Source of the DNA: Actinomycetales bacterium
Lineage (GTDB): Bacteria; Actinomycetota; Actinomycetes; Actinomycetales; Microbacteriaceae
Direction: 5' to 3'
NCBI GenBank assembly: GCA_017308515.1
Contig: JAFKEN010000008.1
Coordinates: forward strand, 1 to 64,000
DNA length: 64,000 nt
Of this stretch, positions 44,804 through 54,189 are shown one piece after another. The position numbers were made by a program, and so were the translations under genes. Under the pieces are notes generated by a model, which was not told the origin of the DNA, made no database searches, and was given only the letters and a program-made list of their open reading frames with translations. Position 1 is the first letter of the stretch. Every line of letters begins with the position of its first letter.

Positions 44804-45790
44804 TCAGGCGTTCATCCACTCCGGGAATCCGGCCGTCATGCCGGGAGCCGTCGTCGGCGACTGAGGGCTCTGCGGGGCCTGAGGGTACTGCGACGACGGG
44901 GGAGCCTGCGGCGCGGGCGGCGCGGCCGCGGCACTGCCCGCGGGAGCCTGCGCCGCGGCGGCGGCCTGCGCCGCCGGATCGAGGTCGACCTGCTCGCCCT
45001 CGAGCTTCGCGGCGCGCACGACGCGGTCGAGCAACTGGTCGAAGTTGTGCGCCATCTCCTGCGCGCTCTCGCCCGGCCAGACGTGCAGCGGCTTCGCCGC
45101 GCCCTGCGCCTGCTGCAGCGAGGTGCGCTCGGGTAGCTGCGGGCTCAGCACGAGGGGGCCGAACATGTCGCGCAGCTCCTTGATGCGGAACTGGTGCTCG
45201 AGCGACTGGGCGCGGGCGCGGTTGACGACGATGCCGAGCGGCTGCAGGCGCGGCGAGAGGCCGCGGCGGATCTCCTCGATCGCGCGCAGTGCGCGGTCGG
45301 CTGCCGCGACCGAGAACAGGCCCGGTTCGGTGACGACGACGACGCGGTCGCTCGCGGCCCAGGCGGTGCGGGTGAGCGCGTTGAGCGAGGGGGCGCAGTC
45401 GACGAGGACGAGGTCGTAGTCCTTCTCGACGTGCGCGAGCGCCTCCTCGAGCTTCCAGATCTCGCGGATCGAGGGGTGCGGGCCGTCGAAGTTGATGGCC
45501 GAGGGCGAGCCGATCAGCACGTCCACGGTGCCGGGGCGCCCGCGGGTCCAGCCCGACTCGGCGATCGCCTGGCGCACCGTGCGCTCCTTGGGGGAGGCGA
45601 GCACGTCGGCGATCGTGAGGTGGCCGCCGACCTGGATGTCCATGCCGGTCGACACGTCGGACTGCGGGTCGAGATCGACCACGAGCGTCGAGATGCCGCG
45701 CGCGAAGGCGGCCGATGCGAGCCCCAGCGTGACGGTGGTCTTGCCCACCCCTCCCTTGAGGGAGCTCACGCTGAGAACATGCACGATCAC
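44804..45790 (-). CDS. ParA/MinD-like ATPase
   Basis: A 328-residue ATPase with the deviant Walker A SSLKGGVGKTTVTLGLA at the very N-terminus, VVDLDPQSDVSTGMD and Walker B LVLVDCAPSLNALTR. Residues ~255-328 are a Pro/Gln/Ala-rich tail. GTG 45790 has GAAGG 8 bases upstream; GTG 45784 is the alternative. No parB or cargo gene is adjacent. It is divergent from pyruvate carboxylase. Related actinobacterial proteins position cellular complexes; target unknown. Confidence 0.82.
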   Translation of the reverse strand: MIVHVLSVSSLKGGVGKTTVTLGLASAAFARGISTLVVDLDPQSDVSTGMDIQVGGHLTIADVLASPKERTVRQAIAESGWTRGRPGTVDVLIGSPSAINFDGPHPSIREIWKLEEALAHVEKDYDLVLVDCAPSLNALTRTAWAASDRVVVVTEPGLFSVAAADRALRAIEEIRRGLSPRLQPLGIVVNRARAQSLEHQFRIKELRDMFGPLVLSPQLPERTSLQQAQGAAKPLHVWPGESAQEMAHNFDQLLDRVVRAAKLEGEQVDLDPAAQAAAAAQAPAGSAAAAPPAPQAPPSSQYPQAPQSPQSPTTAPGMTAGFPEWMNA

Positions 45791-45895
45791 GAACTCTACC
45801 TTCAGTAGTCTGGGAGGGCCCAGACCCCCGGGCGATCGTTTCGGGGGCTCCGCCTCGCCACCCGCGCCGCCGCGCGTCACCGTGCAGAGGACCGC

Positions 45896-48800
45896 ATGTT
45901 CCACAAGATCCTGGTCGCCAATCGCGGGGAGATCGCGATCCGTGCCTTCCGCGCCGCCTACGAGCTGGGCGCGAAGACGGTCGCCGTCTACCCGCACGAA
46001 GATCGCAACTCGATGCACCGCCTGAAGGCCGACGAGGCCTATCAGATCGGCGAGGAGGGGCACCCCGTCCGGGCCTACCTCGACGTGGCGGAGATCATCC
46101 GGGTCGCGAAGGAGTCGGGGGCCGACGCGATCTACCCCGGCTACGGGTTCCTCTCCGAGAACCCCGAGCTCGCGCAGGCCGCCGCCGACAACGGCATCAC
46201 CTTCATCGGCCCCGGCTCGGGCGTGCTCGAGATGGCCGGCAACAAGGTCACCGCCAAGGAGCACGCGATCGCCGCCGGCGTGCCGGTGCTGAAGTCGACG
46301 CCCGCGACGACCGACATCGAGGAGCTGCTGCGCGGCGCCGACGAGATCGGCTTCCCGGTGTTCGCGAAGGCGGTCGCCGGCGGCGGCGGGCGCGGGATGC
46401 GCCGCGTCGACCGCCGCGAGGAGCTGCGGCCCGCGCTCGAGGCCGCCATGCGCGAGGCGGACTCCGCCTTCGGCGACCCGACGATGTTCATCGAACAGGC
46501 GGTCGTGCGCCCGCGGCACATCGAGGTGCAGATCCTCGCCGACGCCACCGGCGAGACGATCCACCTGTTCGAACGCGACTGCTCGGTGCAGCGCCGGCAC
46601 CAGAAGGTCGTCGAGATCGCGCCGGCGCCGAACCTCGACCCCGAGATCCGGGCGGCGATGCACCGCGACGCGATCGCGTTCGCGCGCTCGATCGGCTACG
46701 TCAACGCCGGCACCGTCGAGTTCCTGCTCGACACCGCGGGGGAGCGCGCCGGGCAGCACGTGTTCATCGAGATGAACCCGCGCATCCAGGTCGAGCACAC
46801 CGTGACCGAGGAGGTCACCGACGTCGACCTCGTGCAGTCCCAGATGCGCATCGCGGCGGGGGAGAGCCTCGCCGACCTGGGCCTGCACCAGGGCGACATC
46901 CAGCCGCGCGGCTTCGCCATCCAGTGCCGCATCACGACGGAGGACCCGAGCGCCGGCTTCCGGCCCGACACCGGCAAGATCACGACTTACCGCTCGCCGG
47001 GCGGTGCGGGCATCCGCCTCGACGGCGGCACGGTCGCCGCGGGCGCGCAGGTCTCGCCGCACTTCGACTCGATGCTCGTCAAGCTCATCTGCCGCGGGCG
47101 CGACTTCTCCTCCGCCGTGCTGCGGGCGCGTCGCGCGCTGGCCGAGTTCCGGCTGCGCGGGGTCGCGACGAACATCCCGTTCCTGCAGGCAGTCTTCGAC
47201 GATCCCGACTTCCTCGCGGGCGACGTCTCGACCGCGTTCATCGAGGAGCGTCCGCAGCTGCTCGACGCGCACACCTCGCGCGACCGCGGCACCAAGATCC
47301 TCACCTGGCTCGCCGACGTCACCGTCAACCAGCCGCACGGCCCAGGGATGGGCGCGATCGACCCCGCGCAGAAGCTCCCCGTGGTCGACCTCGAGGCCCC
47401 CGCGCCGGCGGGCACCCGCCAGCGGCTGCTCGAGATCGGTCCCGAGGGATTCGCGTCGGAGCTGCGCCAGCAGACCCGCCTCGCGGTCACCGAGACGACC
47501 TTCCGCGACGCGCACCAGTCGCTGCTGGCGACGCGGGTGCGCACCAAGGACCTCGTCGCGGTGCTGCCGCACGTCGCGCGGCTCACGCCCGAGCTGTTCA
47601 GCGTGGAGGCCTGGGGCGGCGCGACCTACGACGTCGCGCTGCGCTTCCTCGGCGAGGACCCGTGGGAGCGGCTCCTCGCGATGCGCGAGGCGCTGCCGAA
47701 CGTCGCGATCCAGATGCTGCTGCGCGGCCGCAACACGGTCGGCTACACGCCCTACCCGACCGAGGTCACCGCGGCCTTCGTCGAGGAGGCGGCCGCCGCG
47801 GGCGTCGACGTGTTCCGCATCTTCGACGCGCTCAACGACGTCGACCAGATGCGCCCCGCGATCGAGGCGGTGCTCGCCACCGGCAGCACCGTCGCCGAGA
47901 CGGCGCTGTGCTACACCGGCGACCTGCTCGACCCCGCCGAGGATCTCTACACCCTCGACTACTACCTGCGGCTGGCCGAGCAGATGGTCGACGCGGGCGC
48001 GCACATCCTCGCCGTCAAAGACATGGCCGGTCTGCTGCGCGCGGGAGCCGCCGAGAAGCTCGTCGCCGCGCTGCGCAGCCGGTTCGACCTGCCGGTGCAC
48101 GTGCACACCCACGACACCGCGGGCGGCCAGCTCGCGACGCTGCTCGCGGCCTCGCGCGCCGGGGCGGATGCCGTCGACGTCGCCTCCGCGCCGATGGCCG
48201 GCACCACGTCGCAGCCCTCGCTCTCCGCGCTCGTCGCGGCGACGGCCCACACCGAGCGCGACACCGGCCTGTCGCTGCAGGCGGTGAGCGACCTCGAGCC
48301 CTACTGGGAGGCGGTGCGCCAGGTCTACCGGCCCTTCGAGTCCGGCCTGCCCGGCCCGACGGGCCGGGTGTACCGGCACGAGATCCCCGGTGGGCAGCTG
48401 TCGAACCTGCGCCAGCAGGCCATCGCGCTCGGGCTGCGCGACCACTTCGAGAAGATCGAGGACTACTACGCGGCAGCCAACCGCATCCTCGGGCGCATCC
48501 CCAAGGTCACGCCCTCCTCGAAGGTGGTGGGCGATCTCGCCCTGCAGCTCGCGGCGGCCGACGTCGACCCCGAGGACTTCGAGGCGAACCCGCAGAAGTA
48601 CGACATCCCCGACTCCGTCATCGGCTTCATGGCGGGCGAGCTCGGCGACCTGCCGGGCGGCTGGCCCGAGCCGTTCCGCACCAAGGTGCTCGAGGGGCGC
48701 GAGGTGAGGATCGGCATCGAGCCGCTGAGCGCGGACGACCAGGAGGGTCTCGCGGGCGATCCCTCGACCCGGCGCGCGACCCTCAACCGCCTGCTGTTCC

Positions 48801-49300
48801 CCGCCCCGACCGCGCAGTTCGACACGGTGCGCGACGAGTTCGGCGACCTCTCGGTCGTCGCTACGCCCGAGTACCTCTACGGCCTCACCGCGGGGGAGGA
48901 GCGCGTCGTCGAGATGGAGCGCGGCGTCAGCCTCATCATCGGCCTCGAGGCGATCGGCGAGCCCGACGAGAAGGGTCTGCGCACCGTCATGACGACCCTC
49001 AACGGGCAGCTGCGCCCCATCGCGGTGCGCGATCGCTCGATCGAGGTCGAGTCGAAGGCGGCCGAGAAGGCGGATCCGGGGGTGCCCGGTCAGGTCGCGG
49101 CGCCGTTCCAGGGGGTCGTCACGCTCAAGGTGGCCGCCGGGGACACGGTGGCGGCGGGTCAGGCGGTCGCGTCGATCGAGGCCATGAAGATGGAGGCCGC
49201 CATCACGAGCCCCGTCGGCGGCGTCGTCGAGCGGCTCGCGATCCCGCCGACCCAGCAGGTCGAGGCGGGAGATCTCCTCGTGGTGATCCGAAGCTCCTGA
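45896..49300 (+). CDS. pyc: Pyruvate carboxylase
   Basis: Biotin-dependent anaplerotic enzyme, pyruvate + HCO3- + ATP to oxaloacetate. A single 1134-residue chain: biotin carboxylase domain (residues ~1-450; ANRGEIAIRAFRAA, GGGGRGMRR, EMNPRIQVEHTVTE), carboxyltransferase (~480-780; TETTFRDAHQSLLATR, metal-binding HVHTHDTAG) and a C-terminal biotinyl domain with IEAMKMEAA (biotinyl Lys1098). Normal length. The start is supported by AGAGGA 5-6 bases upstream. Confidence 0.97.
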   Translation: MFHKILVANRGEIAIRAFRAAYELGAKTVAVYPHEDRNSMHRLKADEAYQIGEEGHPVRAYLDVAEIIRVAKESGADAIYPGYGFLSENPELAQAAADNGITFIGPGSGVLEMAGNKVTAKEHAIAAGVPVLKSTPATTDIEELLRGADEIGFPVFAKAVAGGGGRGMRRVDRREELRPALEAAMREADSAFGDPTMFIEQAVVRPRHIEVQILADATGETIHLFERDCSVQRRHQKVVEIAPAPNLDPEIRAAMHRDAIAFARSIGYVNAGTVEFLLDTAGERAGQHVFIEMNPRIQVEHTVTEEVTDVDLVQSQMRIAAGESLADLGLHQGDIQPRGFAIQCRITTEDPSAGFRPDTGKITTYRSPGGAGIRLDGGTVAAGAQVSPHFDSMLVKLICRGRDFSSAVLRARRALAEFRLRGVATNIPFLQAVFDDPDFLAGDVSTAFIEERPQLLDAHTSRDRGTKILTWLADVTVNQPHGPGMGAIDPAQKLPVVDLEAPAPAGTRQRLLEIGPEGFASELRQQTRLAVTETTFRDAHQSLLATRVRTKDLVAVLPHVARLTPELFSVEAWGGATYDVALRFLGEDPWERLLAMREALPNVAIQMLLRGRNTVGYTPYPTEVTAAFVEEAAAAGVDVFRIFDALNDVDQMRPAIEAVLATGSTVAETALCYTGDLLDPAEDLYTLDYYLRLAEQMVDAGAHILAVKDMAGLLRAGAAEKLVAALRSRFDLPVHVHTHDTAGGQLATLLAASRAGADAVDVASAPMAGTTSQPSLSALVAATAHTERDTGLSLQAVSDLEPYWEAVRQVYRPFESGLPGPTGRVYRHEIPGGQLSNLRQQAIALGLRDHFEKIEDYYAAANRILGRIPKVTPSSKVVGDLALQLAAADVDPEDFEANPQKYDIPDSVIGFMAGELGDLPGGWPEPFRTKVLEGREVRIGIEPLSADDQEGLAGDPSTRRATLNRLLFPAPTAQFDTVRDEFGDLSVVATPEYLYGLTAGEERVVEMERGVSLIIGLEAIGEPDEKGLRTVMTTLNGQLRPIAVRDRSIEVESKAAEKADPGVPGQVAAPFQGVVTLKVAAGDTVAAGQAVASIEAMKMEAAITSPVGGVVERLAIPPTQQVEAGDLLVVIRSS

Positions 49301-49341
49301 ACGGAGTCTGGGCGCGACCTGAGCGCCTCGGCCACATCCGC

Positions 49342-49347
49342 TAAACT
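49342..49347 (+). promoter_or_regulatory. -10 box of the MinD-like gene
   Basis: TAAACT in the 115-base gap after pyc; the start would be near 49354, giving a ~60-base leader before ATG 49416. No clear -35 seen. Confidence 0.35.
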
Positions 49348-49415
49348 GGTCTGTCGGCCTGTTCGATGCTGCCCTCACGGGGTCGGCACCCGACGAGGCG
49401 GACGAAGGGGGAGTG

Positions 49416-50747
49416 ATGACCGACCACGTGACGCGCCGCGATCCGGCGGACGCCGGCGCAGAACCGAGCTCGAGCTCCGATTCGGCGCTCGCGGTGGCGA
49501 CCGACCCCGCGCTGACCTTCCGGGTCGAGCTGCCGCCGGTCGTGCACGAGACGCCCGACGACGAGGTCGCCGTCGCGCTTCCCGACGTGCCGGTGGATGC
49601 CGCCGGCGCCCCCGCGGCGCTCGCCACCTCATCCCTCGAGCTCGACCCGATCGCGTACGCCGAGGAGGCGCCGCCCGAGCCGGAGCCCGAGATCCCGCCG
49701 CTGCCCGGCCACGACGATCCGGCGCCCGAGCGCCGTCGTCGTCGCGCGCTCGCCTCGCCGCCCCCGCCGGTGCCGCGCGCGGTGCGCCGCTTCGGGCGCG
49801 CCGCCTACCGCGCCGAGGCCCCCGAGGGGCGCCTGCCGTTCCTCGTCTGGCGCGCGAGCCTGCGCCTCGTGCACCTCGACGACTCCTTCGCCGTGCGCGA
49901 GCGCAAGGCCCTCGACCGCCGCATCGGCGCCACCCTCTACCCGCCGGCCAACCACGTGGCCGTCGTCACCCGCAAGGGCGGGGTCGGCCAGACCACGGTC
50001 GCCGCCCTGCTCGGCCTCGCCATGGCGCGGGTGCGCGACGACCTCGTCGTCGCCCTCGACGCGAACCCTGACCGCGGCACGCTCGGCGACCGGTTCGGCA
50101 CCGCGGAGGACGCGACCATCGCCGACGTCGTCGCGCAGGCGCGCCGCCTCGGCCGCCGCGCCGACTTCGCCGCCTTCGCCGGCGCCGAGCCGGGCCGGCT
50201 CGTCGTGGTCGGCTCCGACCGCGACCCGGCGCGCACCGCGCCGCTCGACCCGCGCGACTTCGGCGCCGTCAGCCGCGTGCTCGACGAGGTCGCGGGCATC
50301 GTCATCACCGACACCGGCACCGGCCTGCGCCAGGAGGTCACGCGCGCGGCGCTGCGCCGCGCCGACGGCCTCGTGCTCGTCGCGGGCGCCGCGGTCGACG
50401 AGGCGCAGCTCGCGAGCGAGACCCTCGACGGTCTCGAGGCGAACGGCGACGCCGAGCTCGTGCGCGGCGCGGTCGTCGTGCTCAACACCGCGACGGTCGC
50501 GACCGACCCGGCGCGCCTCGACGACATCGAGGCGCACTTCGCCGCCCGCACCCGCGCCGTCGTGCGGATGCCCTACGACCCCGCTCTCGCGGCCGGCGCC
50601 CCGGTGCGCCCCGAGCAGCTGCAGCCGCTCACGCGCGACATCGTCCGCGAGCTCGCGGCGCTCGTCGTGGACGGGCTCTCGGCCCCCGAGGAGGCCGCCG
50701 ACGAGATCGAGGCCCCCGCCCCGGACGGGACGGGCATCGCCTCGTGA
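49416..50747 (+). CDS. MinD/ParA-like ATPase with altered P-loop (KGGVGQT)
   Basis: A 443-residue protein. Residues 1-~125 are disordered, acidic and Pro-rich; a basic segment RRRRRALASPPPPVPRAVRR leads to a conserved FRHL-type helix region and then a MinD/ParA fold. The P-loop is RKGGVGQTTVAALLG (KGGVGQT at residues 187-193), where Gln192 replaces the invariant phosphate-binding Lys; the upstream signature Lys187 is kept. VVALDANPDRGTLGDRFG and IVITDTGTGLRQEV occupy the Walker A' and B positions. The architecture resembles EspI-type ATPases linked to type VII secretion, but no such genes are nearby. ATG 49416 chosen over GTG 49413. Confidence 0.78.
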   Translation: MTDHVTRRDPADAGAEPSSSSDSALAVATDPALTFRVELPPVVHETPDDEVAVALPDVPVDAAGAPAALATSSLELDPIAYAEEAPPEPEPEIPPLPGHDDPAPERRRRRALASPPPPVPRAVRRFGRAAYRAEAPEGRLPFLVWRASLRLVHLDDSFAVRERKALDRRIGATLYPPANHVAVVTRKGGVGQTTVAALLGLAMARVRDDLVVALDANPDRGTLGDRFGTAEDATIADVVAQARRLGRRADFAAFAGAEPGRLVVVGSDRDPARTAPLDPRDFGAVSRVLDEVAGIVITDTGTGLRQEVTRAALRRADGLVLVAGAAVDEAQLASETLDGLEANGDAELVRGAVVVLNTATVATDPARLDDIEAHFAARTRAVVRMPYDPALAAGAPVRPEQLQPLTRDIVRELAALVVDGLSAPEEAADEIEAPAPDGTGIAS

Positions 50748-51250
50748 CGGAGCGGCAGATCCGCCTCTTCGGCGACCCGGTGCTGCGCTCGAAGGCCGAT
50801 CCGGTGAACGCGGTGCCGGGGGAGGCGCGCGCTCGCGCCCTCGCCGAGGACCTCGTCGACACCGTGCGCCCGCCCGGACGCGCCGGCGTCGCGGCGCCGC
50901 AGATCGGGGTCGGACTGCGCGCCTTCAGCGTCAACATCGACGGCGAGATCGACTACGTGTTCGATCCCGTGCTGGAGGTCGCCGGCGACCCGGAACCGGT
51001 CGACGAGGGGTGCCTCTCGGTGCCGGGCTTCTACTTCCCCCGCGAGCGCCACCCGTGGGCGCGCGTGACCGGGGTCGACGCGGAGGGTCGCCCGGTGGTG
51101 CTCGAGGGCGAGGGGCTCATGGCCCAGGCGCTCCAGCACGAGTGCGACCACCTCGACGGCCGCCTGTACGTCGAGGGGCTGGCACCGGAGATCAAGCGCG
51201 AGGCGCTGCGGGCGATCCGCCAGGCCGACTGGTTCCAGCCGACCCGCTGA
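50744..51250 (+). CDS. def: Peptide deformylase
   Basis: Removes the N-formyl group from nascent proteins. 168 aa, with motif 1 GVAAPQIG, motif 2 EGCLS and motif 3 QHECDHLDG, which supply the Cys and two His metal ligands and the catalytic Glu. The GTG start overlaps the preceding ATPase stop (GTGA), so the two are coupled. Confidence 0.95.
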   Translation: MTERQIRLFGDPVLRSKADPVNAVPGEARARALAEDLVDTVRPPGRAGVAAPQIGVGLRAFSVNIDGEIDYVFDPVLEVAGDPEPVDEGCLSVPGFYFPRERHPWARVTGVDAEGRPVVLEGEGLMAQALQHECDHLDGRLYVEGLAPEIKREALRAIRQADWFQPTR

Positions 51251-51280
51251 CCGCCCGCGCGCCGCGCTGAGCGCTCCGGC

Positions 51281-53107
51281 TCAGTGCACCACCATCTGCG
51301 ACTGGGTCTCGGGCTTGGCCGAGTACATCTCGTCGATCTCGCGGGCGAAGTCCTCGAGGATCGGCCCGCGCTTGATGCTCATCTTCGGCGTCAGGTGACC
51401 GCTCGCCTCGGTGAACTCGATCGGCAGGATCGTGAAGCGCCGGATCGACTCGGCGCGCGAGACCCGCTCGTTGGCGCTGTCGATCGCGCGCTGCACCTCG
51501 GCGACGACCTTCGGGTGCGTGACCGCCTCGGTGATCGGCATCTCAGGCGACTCGCCGTTGTTGCCCAGCCACGTCGGCAGCATCTCGGGGTCGAGCGTGA
51601 CGAGCGCGGAGACGAAGGGCTTCTGGTCGCCGACGACGACCACCTGGCCGACGATCGGGTTGGCGCGCACCGGGTCCTCGAGCCCGGCCGGCGCGACGTT
51701 CTTGCCGCCGGCCGTGATGATGATCTCCTTCTTGCGCCCGGTGATCGTGAGGTAGCCCTCCTCGTCGATCGAGCCGATGTCGCCGGTCTTGAACCACTCG
51801 CCGTCGAAGGTCTCCGCCGTCGCCTCGGGCTTGTTCCAGTAGCCGGCGAAGACGTCGACGCCCTTGACGAGCACCTCGCCGTCCTCGGCGATGCGCAGCG
51901 AGACGCCCGGCAGCGCCGGCCCGACGGTGCCGATCTTGATGCGGCTGGGCACGTTGACGGTCGCCGGAGCGGTCGTCTCGGTCAGGCCGTAGCCCTCCAT
52001 GATGAGCACCCCGAGGCTCTTGAAGAAGTGCCCGAGGCGCAGGCCCAGGGGGGCCGATCCGGAGATGGCGTACTTCACGTTGCCGCCCATCGCCTCGCGC
52101 AGCTTCGAGTACACGAGCCGGTCGAAGAGCCGGAACTGCACGGCGAGGCCGAAGGGCACCTTGCCGGCGTCGACCGCCTGCGAGTGGGCGACGGCGACCT
52201 CGGCGGCGCGACGGAAGATCTTGCCCTTGCCGCCGCCCTCCGCCTTCTGCTCGGCGGAGTTGTAGACCTTCTCGAACACGCGAGGCACGGCCAGCAGGAA
52301 GGTCGGCTTGAAGCTGCCGAGCGCCGGCAGCAGCTTGCTCGTGTCCGCCTGGTGACCCACCTTCACGCCGCACGTGATGGCGAGCACCGAGATGAAGCGG
52401 GCGAAGACGTGCGCGGTCGTGATGAACAGCAGGGTCGAGGATCCCGGCGCCACGACCTCCGGCATGACCTGCCCGGCGTTGCGGGCGGTCTCGACGAAGT
52501 TCGCGTGGGTGAGGATGCAGCCCTTGGGCGTCCCGGTCGAGCCGGAGGTGTAGATGAGGGTCGCGAGGTCGGAGCCCACCGCCGTCGTGCGGCGCGTCTC
52601 CAGCTGCTCGTCGGTGACGGATCCACCCGAGGCGGCGAGCTTGTCGAGGTCGCCGTTGCCCATCTGCCAGATCTTCGTCACGGCCGGCAGATCGGCGCGC
52701 ACCTCATCGAAGCGGGTGAAGTGCTCCGCGGTCTCGACGATGAGACCGGTGGCGCCCGAGTCGGTGAGGATGTACGAGATCTGCGAGGGCGAGGAGGTCT
52801 CGTAGATCGGCACCAGCACGGCACCGGCGAACCAGGTCGCGAAGTCGACGAGGGTCCACTCGTACCGGGTGCGGCACATGAAGCCGATCTTCTCGCCGGG
52901 CTCGACGCCCGCGGCCATGAGGCCCTTCGCGAGGGCCACGACCTGCGCGTGGAACTCGGCGGTCGTGACGTCGCTCCAGCCGCCGTCGTCGGTCGGCAGC
53001 GCGAACAGGGGTTCGTCGCCGTGCTCGGCCAGCCGCGCGACCAGGAGGTCGGTGGTGTTGGCCTGCGGGTCGGCGGGGACGGCGGCGGGGGTGGAGGTCT
53101 CGTTCAC
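51281..53107 (-). CDS. Long-chain acyl-CoA synthetase (AMP-forming)
   Basis: A 608-residue adenylate-forming enzyme of the FadD15/FACL type. Motifs are ATLIYTSGSTGTPKGC (ATP loop), YGLTETTAPATVN, WFKTGDIGSIDEEGYLTITGRKKEII (hinge) and the C-terminal Lys in LTPKMSIKRGPIL. Activates fatty acids to acyl-CoA; the chain length is not inferable. Single gene; convergent with def. Confidence 0.92.
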   Translation of the reverse strand: MNETSTPAAVPADPQANTTDLLVARLAEHGDEPLFALPTDDGGWSDVTTAEFHAQVVALAKGLMAAGVEPGEKIGFMCRTRYEWTLVDFATWFAGAVLVPIYETSSPSQISYILTDSGATGLIVETAEHFTRFDEVRADLPAVTKIWQMGNGDLDKLAASGGSVTDEQLETRRTTAVGSDLATLIYTSGSTGTPKGCILTHANFVETARNAGQVMPEVVAPGSSTLLFITTAHVFARFISVLAITCGVKVGHQADTSKLLPALGSFKPTFLLAVPRVFEKVYNSAEQKAEGGGKGKIFRRAAEVAVAHSQAVDAGKVPFGLAVQFRLFDRLVYSKLREAMGGNVKYAISGSAPLGLRLGHFFKSLGVLIMEGYGLTETTAPATVNVPSRIKIGTVGPALPGVSLRIAEDGEVLVKGVDVFAGYWNKPEATAETFDGEWFKTGDIGSIDEEGYLTITGRKKEIIITAGGKNVAPAGLEDPVRANPIVGQVVVVGDQKPFVSALVTLDPEMLPTWLGNNGESPEMPITEAVTHPKVVAEVQRAIDSANERVSRAESIRRFTILPIEFTEASGHLTPKMSIKRGPILEDFAREIDEMYSAKPETQSQMVVH

Positions 53108-53204
53108 GGCAGCTCCTTCGGTACCGGGTCGTTCCCCGGATTCTACGGGACCGGCCGGCCCCCATCCCGAGGATCCGCCCGGTGAAGCGGCCGCCCGCGC
53201 CCAC

Positions 53205-53210
53205 TAGACT
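53205..53210 (+). promoter_or_regulatory. glk -10 box
   Basis: TAGACT, 8 bases before the GTG start at 53219; predicts a leaderless or nearly leaderless transcript for glk and the coupled plsC gene. Confidence 0.45.
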
Positions 53211-53218
53211 CGACGCCC

Positions 53219-54184
53219 GTGCGAGCGATCGGGATCGACATCGGCGGCACCAAGATCGCCGCGGCGCTCGTGGACGAGACGGGGGCGATCGAGCGCCGGC
53301 TGAAGCGCAAGACGCCCGCGGGCGACGGGCCGGCGATCGTCGACGCCGTCGTCGACCTGGTGACCGAGCTCGCCGGGGGCGACACGAGCATCCCGGCCGG
53401 GGTCGCCGCTCCGGGGTTCATCGACCTCGCCCAGAGCACCGTGTACTACGCGCCCAACATCAACTGGCGTCACGAACCGCTGCGCGAGGTGCTGAGCCGG
53501 CGTCTGCCCGGCGTGCACATCACGATCGACAACGACGCCAACGCGGCGGGCTGGGCGGAGTTCCGCTTCGGTGCGGCCCGCGAGCAGCACGACATGACGC
53601 TGCTGACGCTCGGCACCGGGGTCGGCGGCGCGATCGTCACCGGCGGGCAGCTGCTGCGCGGCGGATTCGGCGCGGGCGGGGAGATCGGGCACCTGCGGCT
53701 GGTGCCCCAGGGCCTGCCGTGCGGCTGCGGGCAGCGCGGCTGCCTCGAGCAGTACGGCTCGGGTCGCGCACTGCTGCGGATGGCGAACGAGATCGCCGAC
53801 GCCGGCGGCATCGGGCAGAACCTCGCCGCCGTGCGGGAGGCCCAGGGCGCCCTCGACGGCGACATCGTCGGGGCGCTCATCCAGGAGGACGATCCGGGTG
53901 CGCTTGCCGCGCTGCGCGAGCTGGGGGGCTGGATCGGGCAGGCCTGCGCCTCGCTCTCGGCGGTGCTGGATCCTGAGCTGTTCGTGTTCGGCGGCGGCGT
54001 CTCGGCCGCGGGGGAGACGCTGCTCGAGCCGATCCGCGAGGCCTTCCACGCCCACCTGCCGGCCCGCGGGTTCCACCCCGAGCCCGACTTCGTCATCGCC
54101 ACCCTCGGCAACGACGCCGGCATGGTCGGCGCGGCCGATCTCGCCCGCACCGCCCTCGGCGCGGTCCCCGGCGTGGCAGGCTGA
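53219..54184 (+). CDS. glk: ROK-family glucokinase
   Basis: A 321-residue sugar kinase. ATP-binding IDIGGTKIAAALVDE at the N-terminus, catalytic IDNDANAAGWAEF, LGTGVGGAIV and the ROK zinc motif CGCGQRGCLEQYGSG. It phosphorylates glucose; the start matches actinobacterial glucokinases. GTG start, 5 bases before plsC. Confidence 0.92.
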   Translation: MRAIGIDIGGTKIAAALVDETGAIERRLKRKTPAGDGPAIVDAVVDLVTELAGGDTSIPAGVAAPGFIDLAQSTVYYAPNINWRHEPLREVLSRRLPGVHITIDNDANAAGWAEFRFGAAREQHDMTLLTLGTGVGGAIVTGGQLLRGGFGAGGEIGHLRLVPQGLPCGCGQRGCLEQYGSGRALLRMANEIADAGGIGQNLAAVREAQGALDGDIVGALIQEDDPGALAALRELGGWIGQACASLSAVLDPELFVFGGGVSAAGETLLEPIREAFHAHLPARGFHPEPDFVIATLGNDAGMVGAADLARTALGAVPGVAG

Positions 54185-54189
54185 ACGCG

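Noticed and set aside
44804-49627. 1607-codon open frame on the minus strand
   Set aside because: Only its last ~328 codons (the ParA-like ATPase) are real. The rest is antisense to pyruvate carboxylase and is an artefact of G/C-rich third positions.
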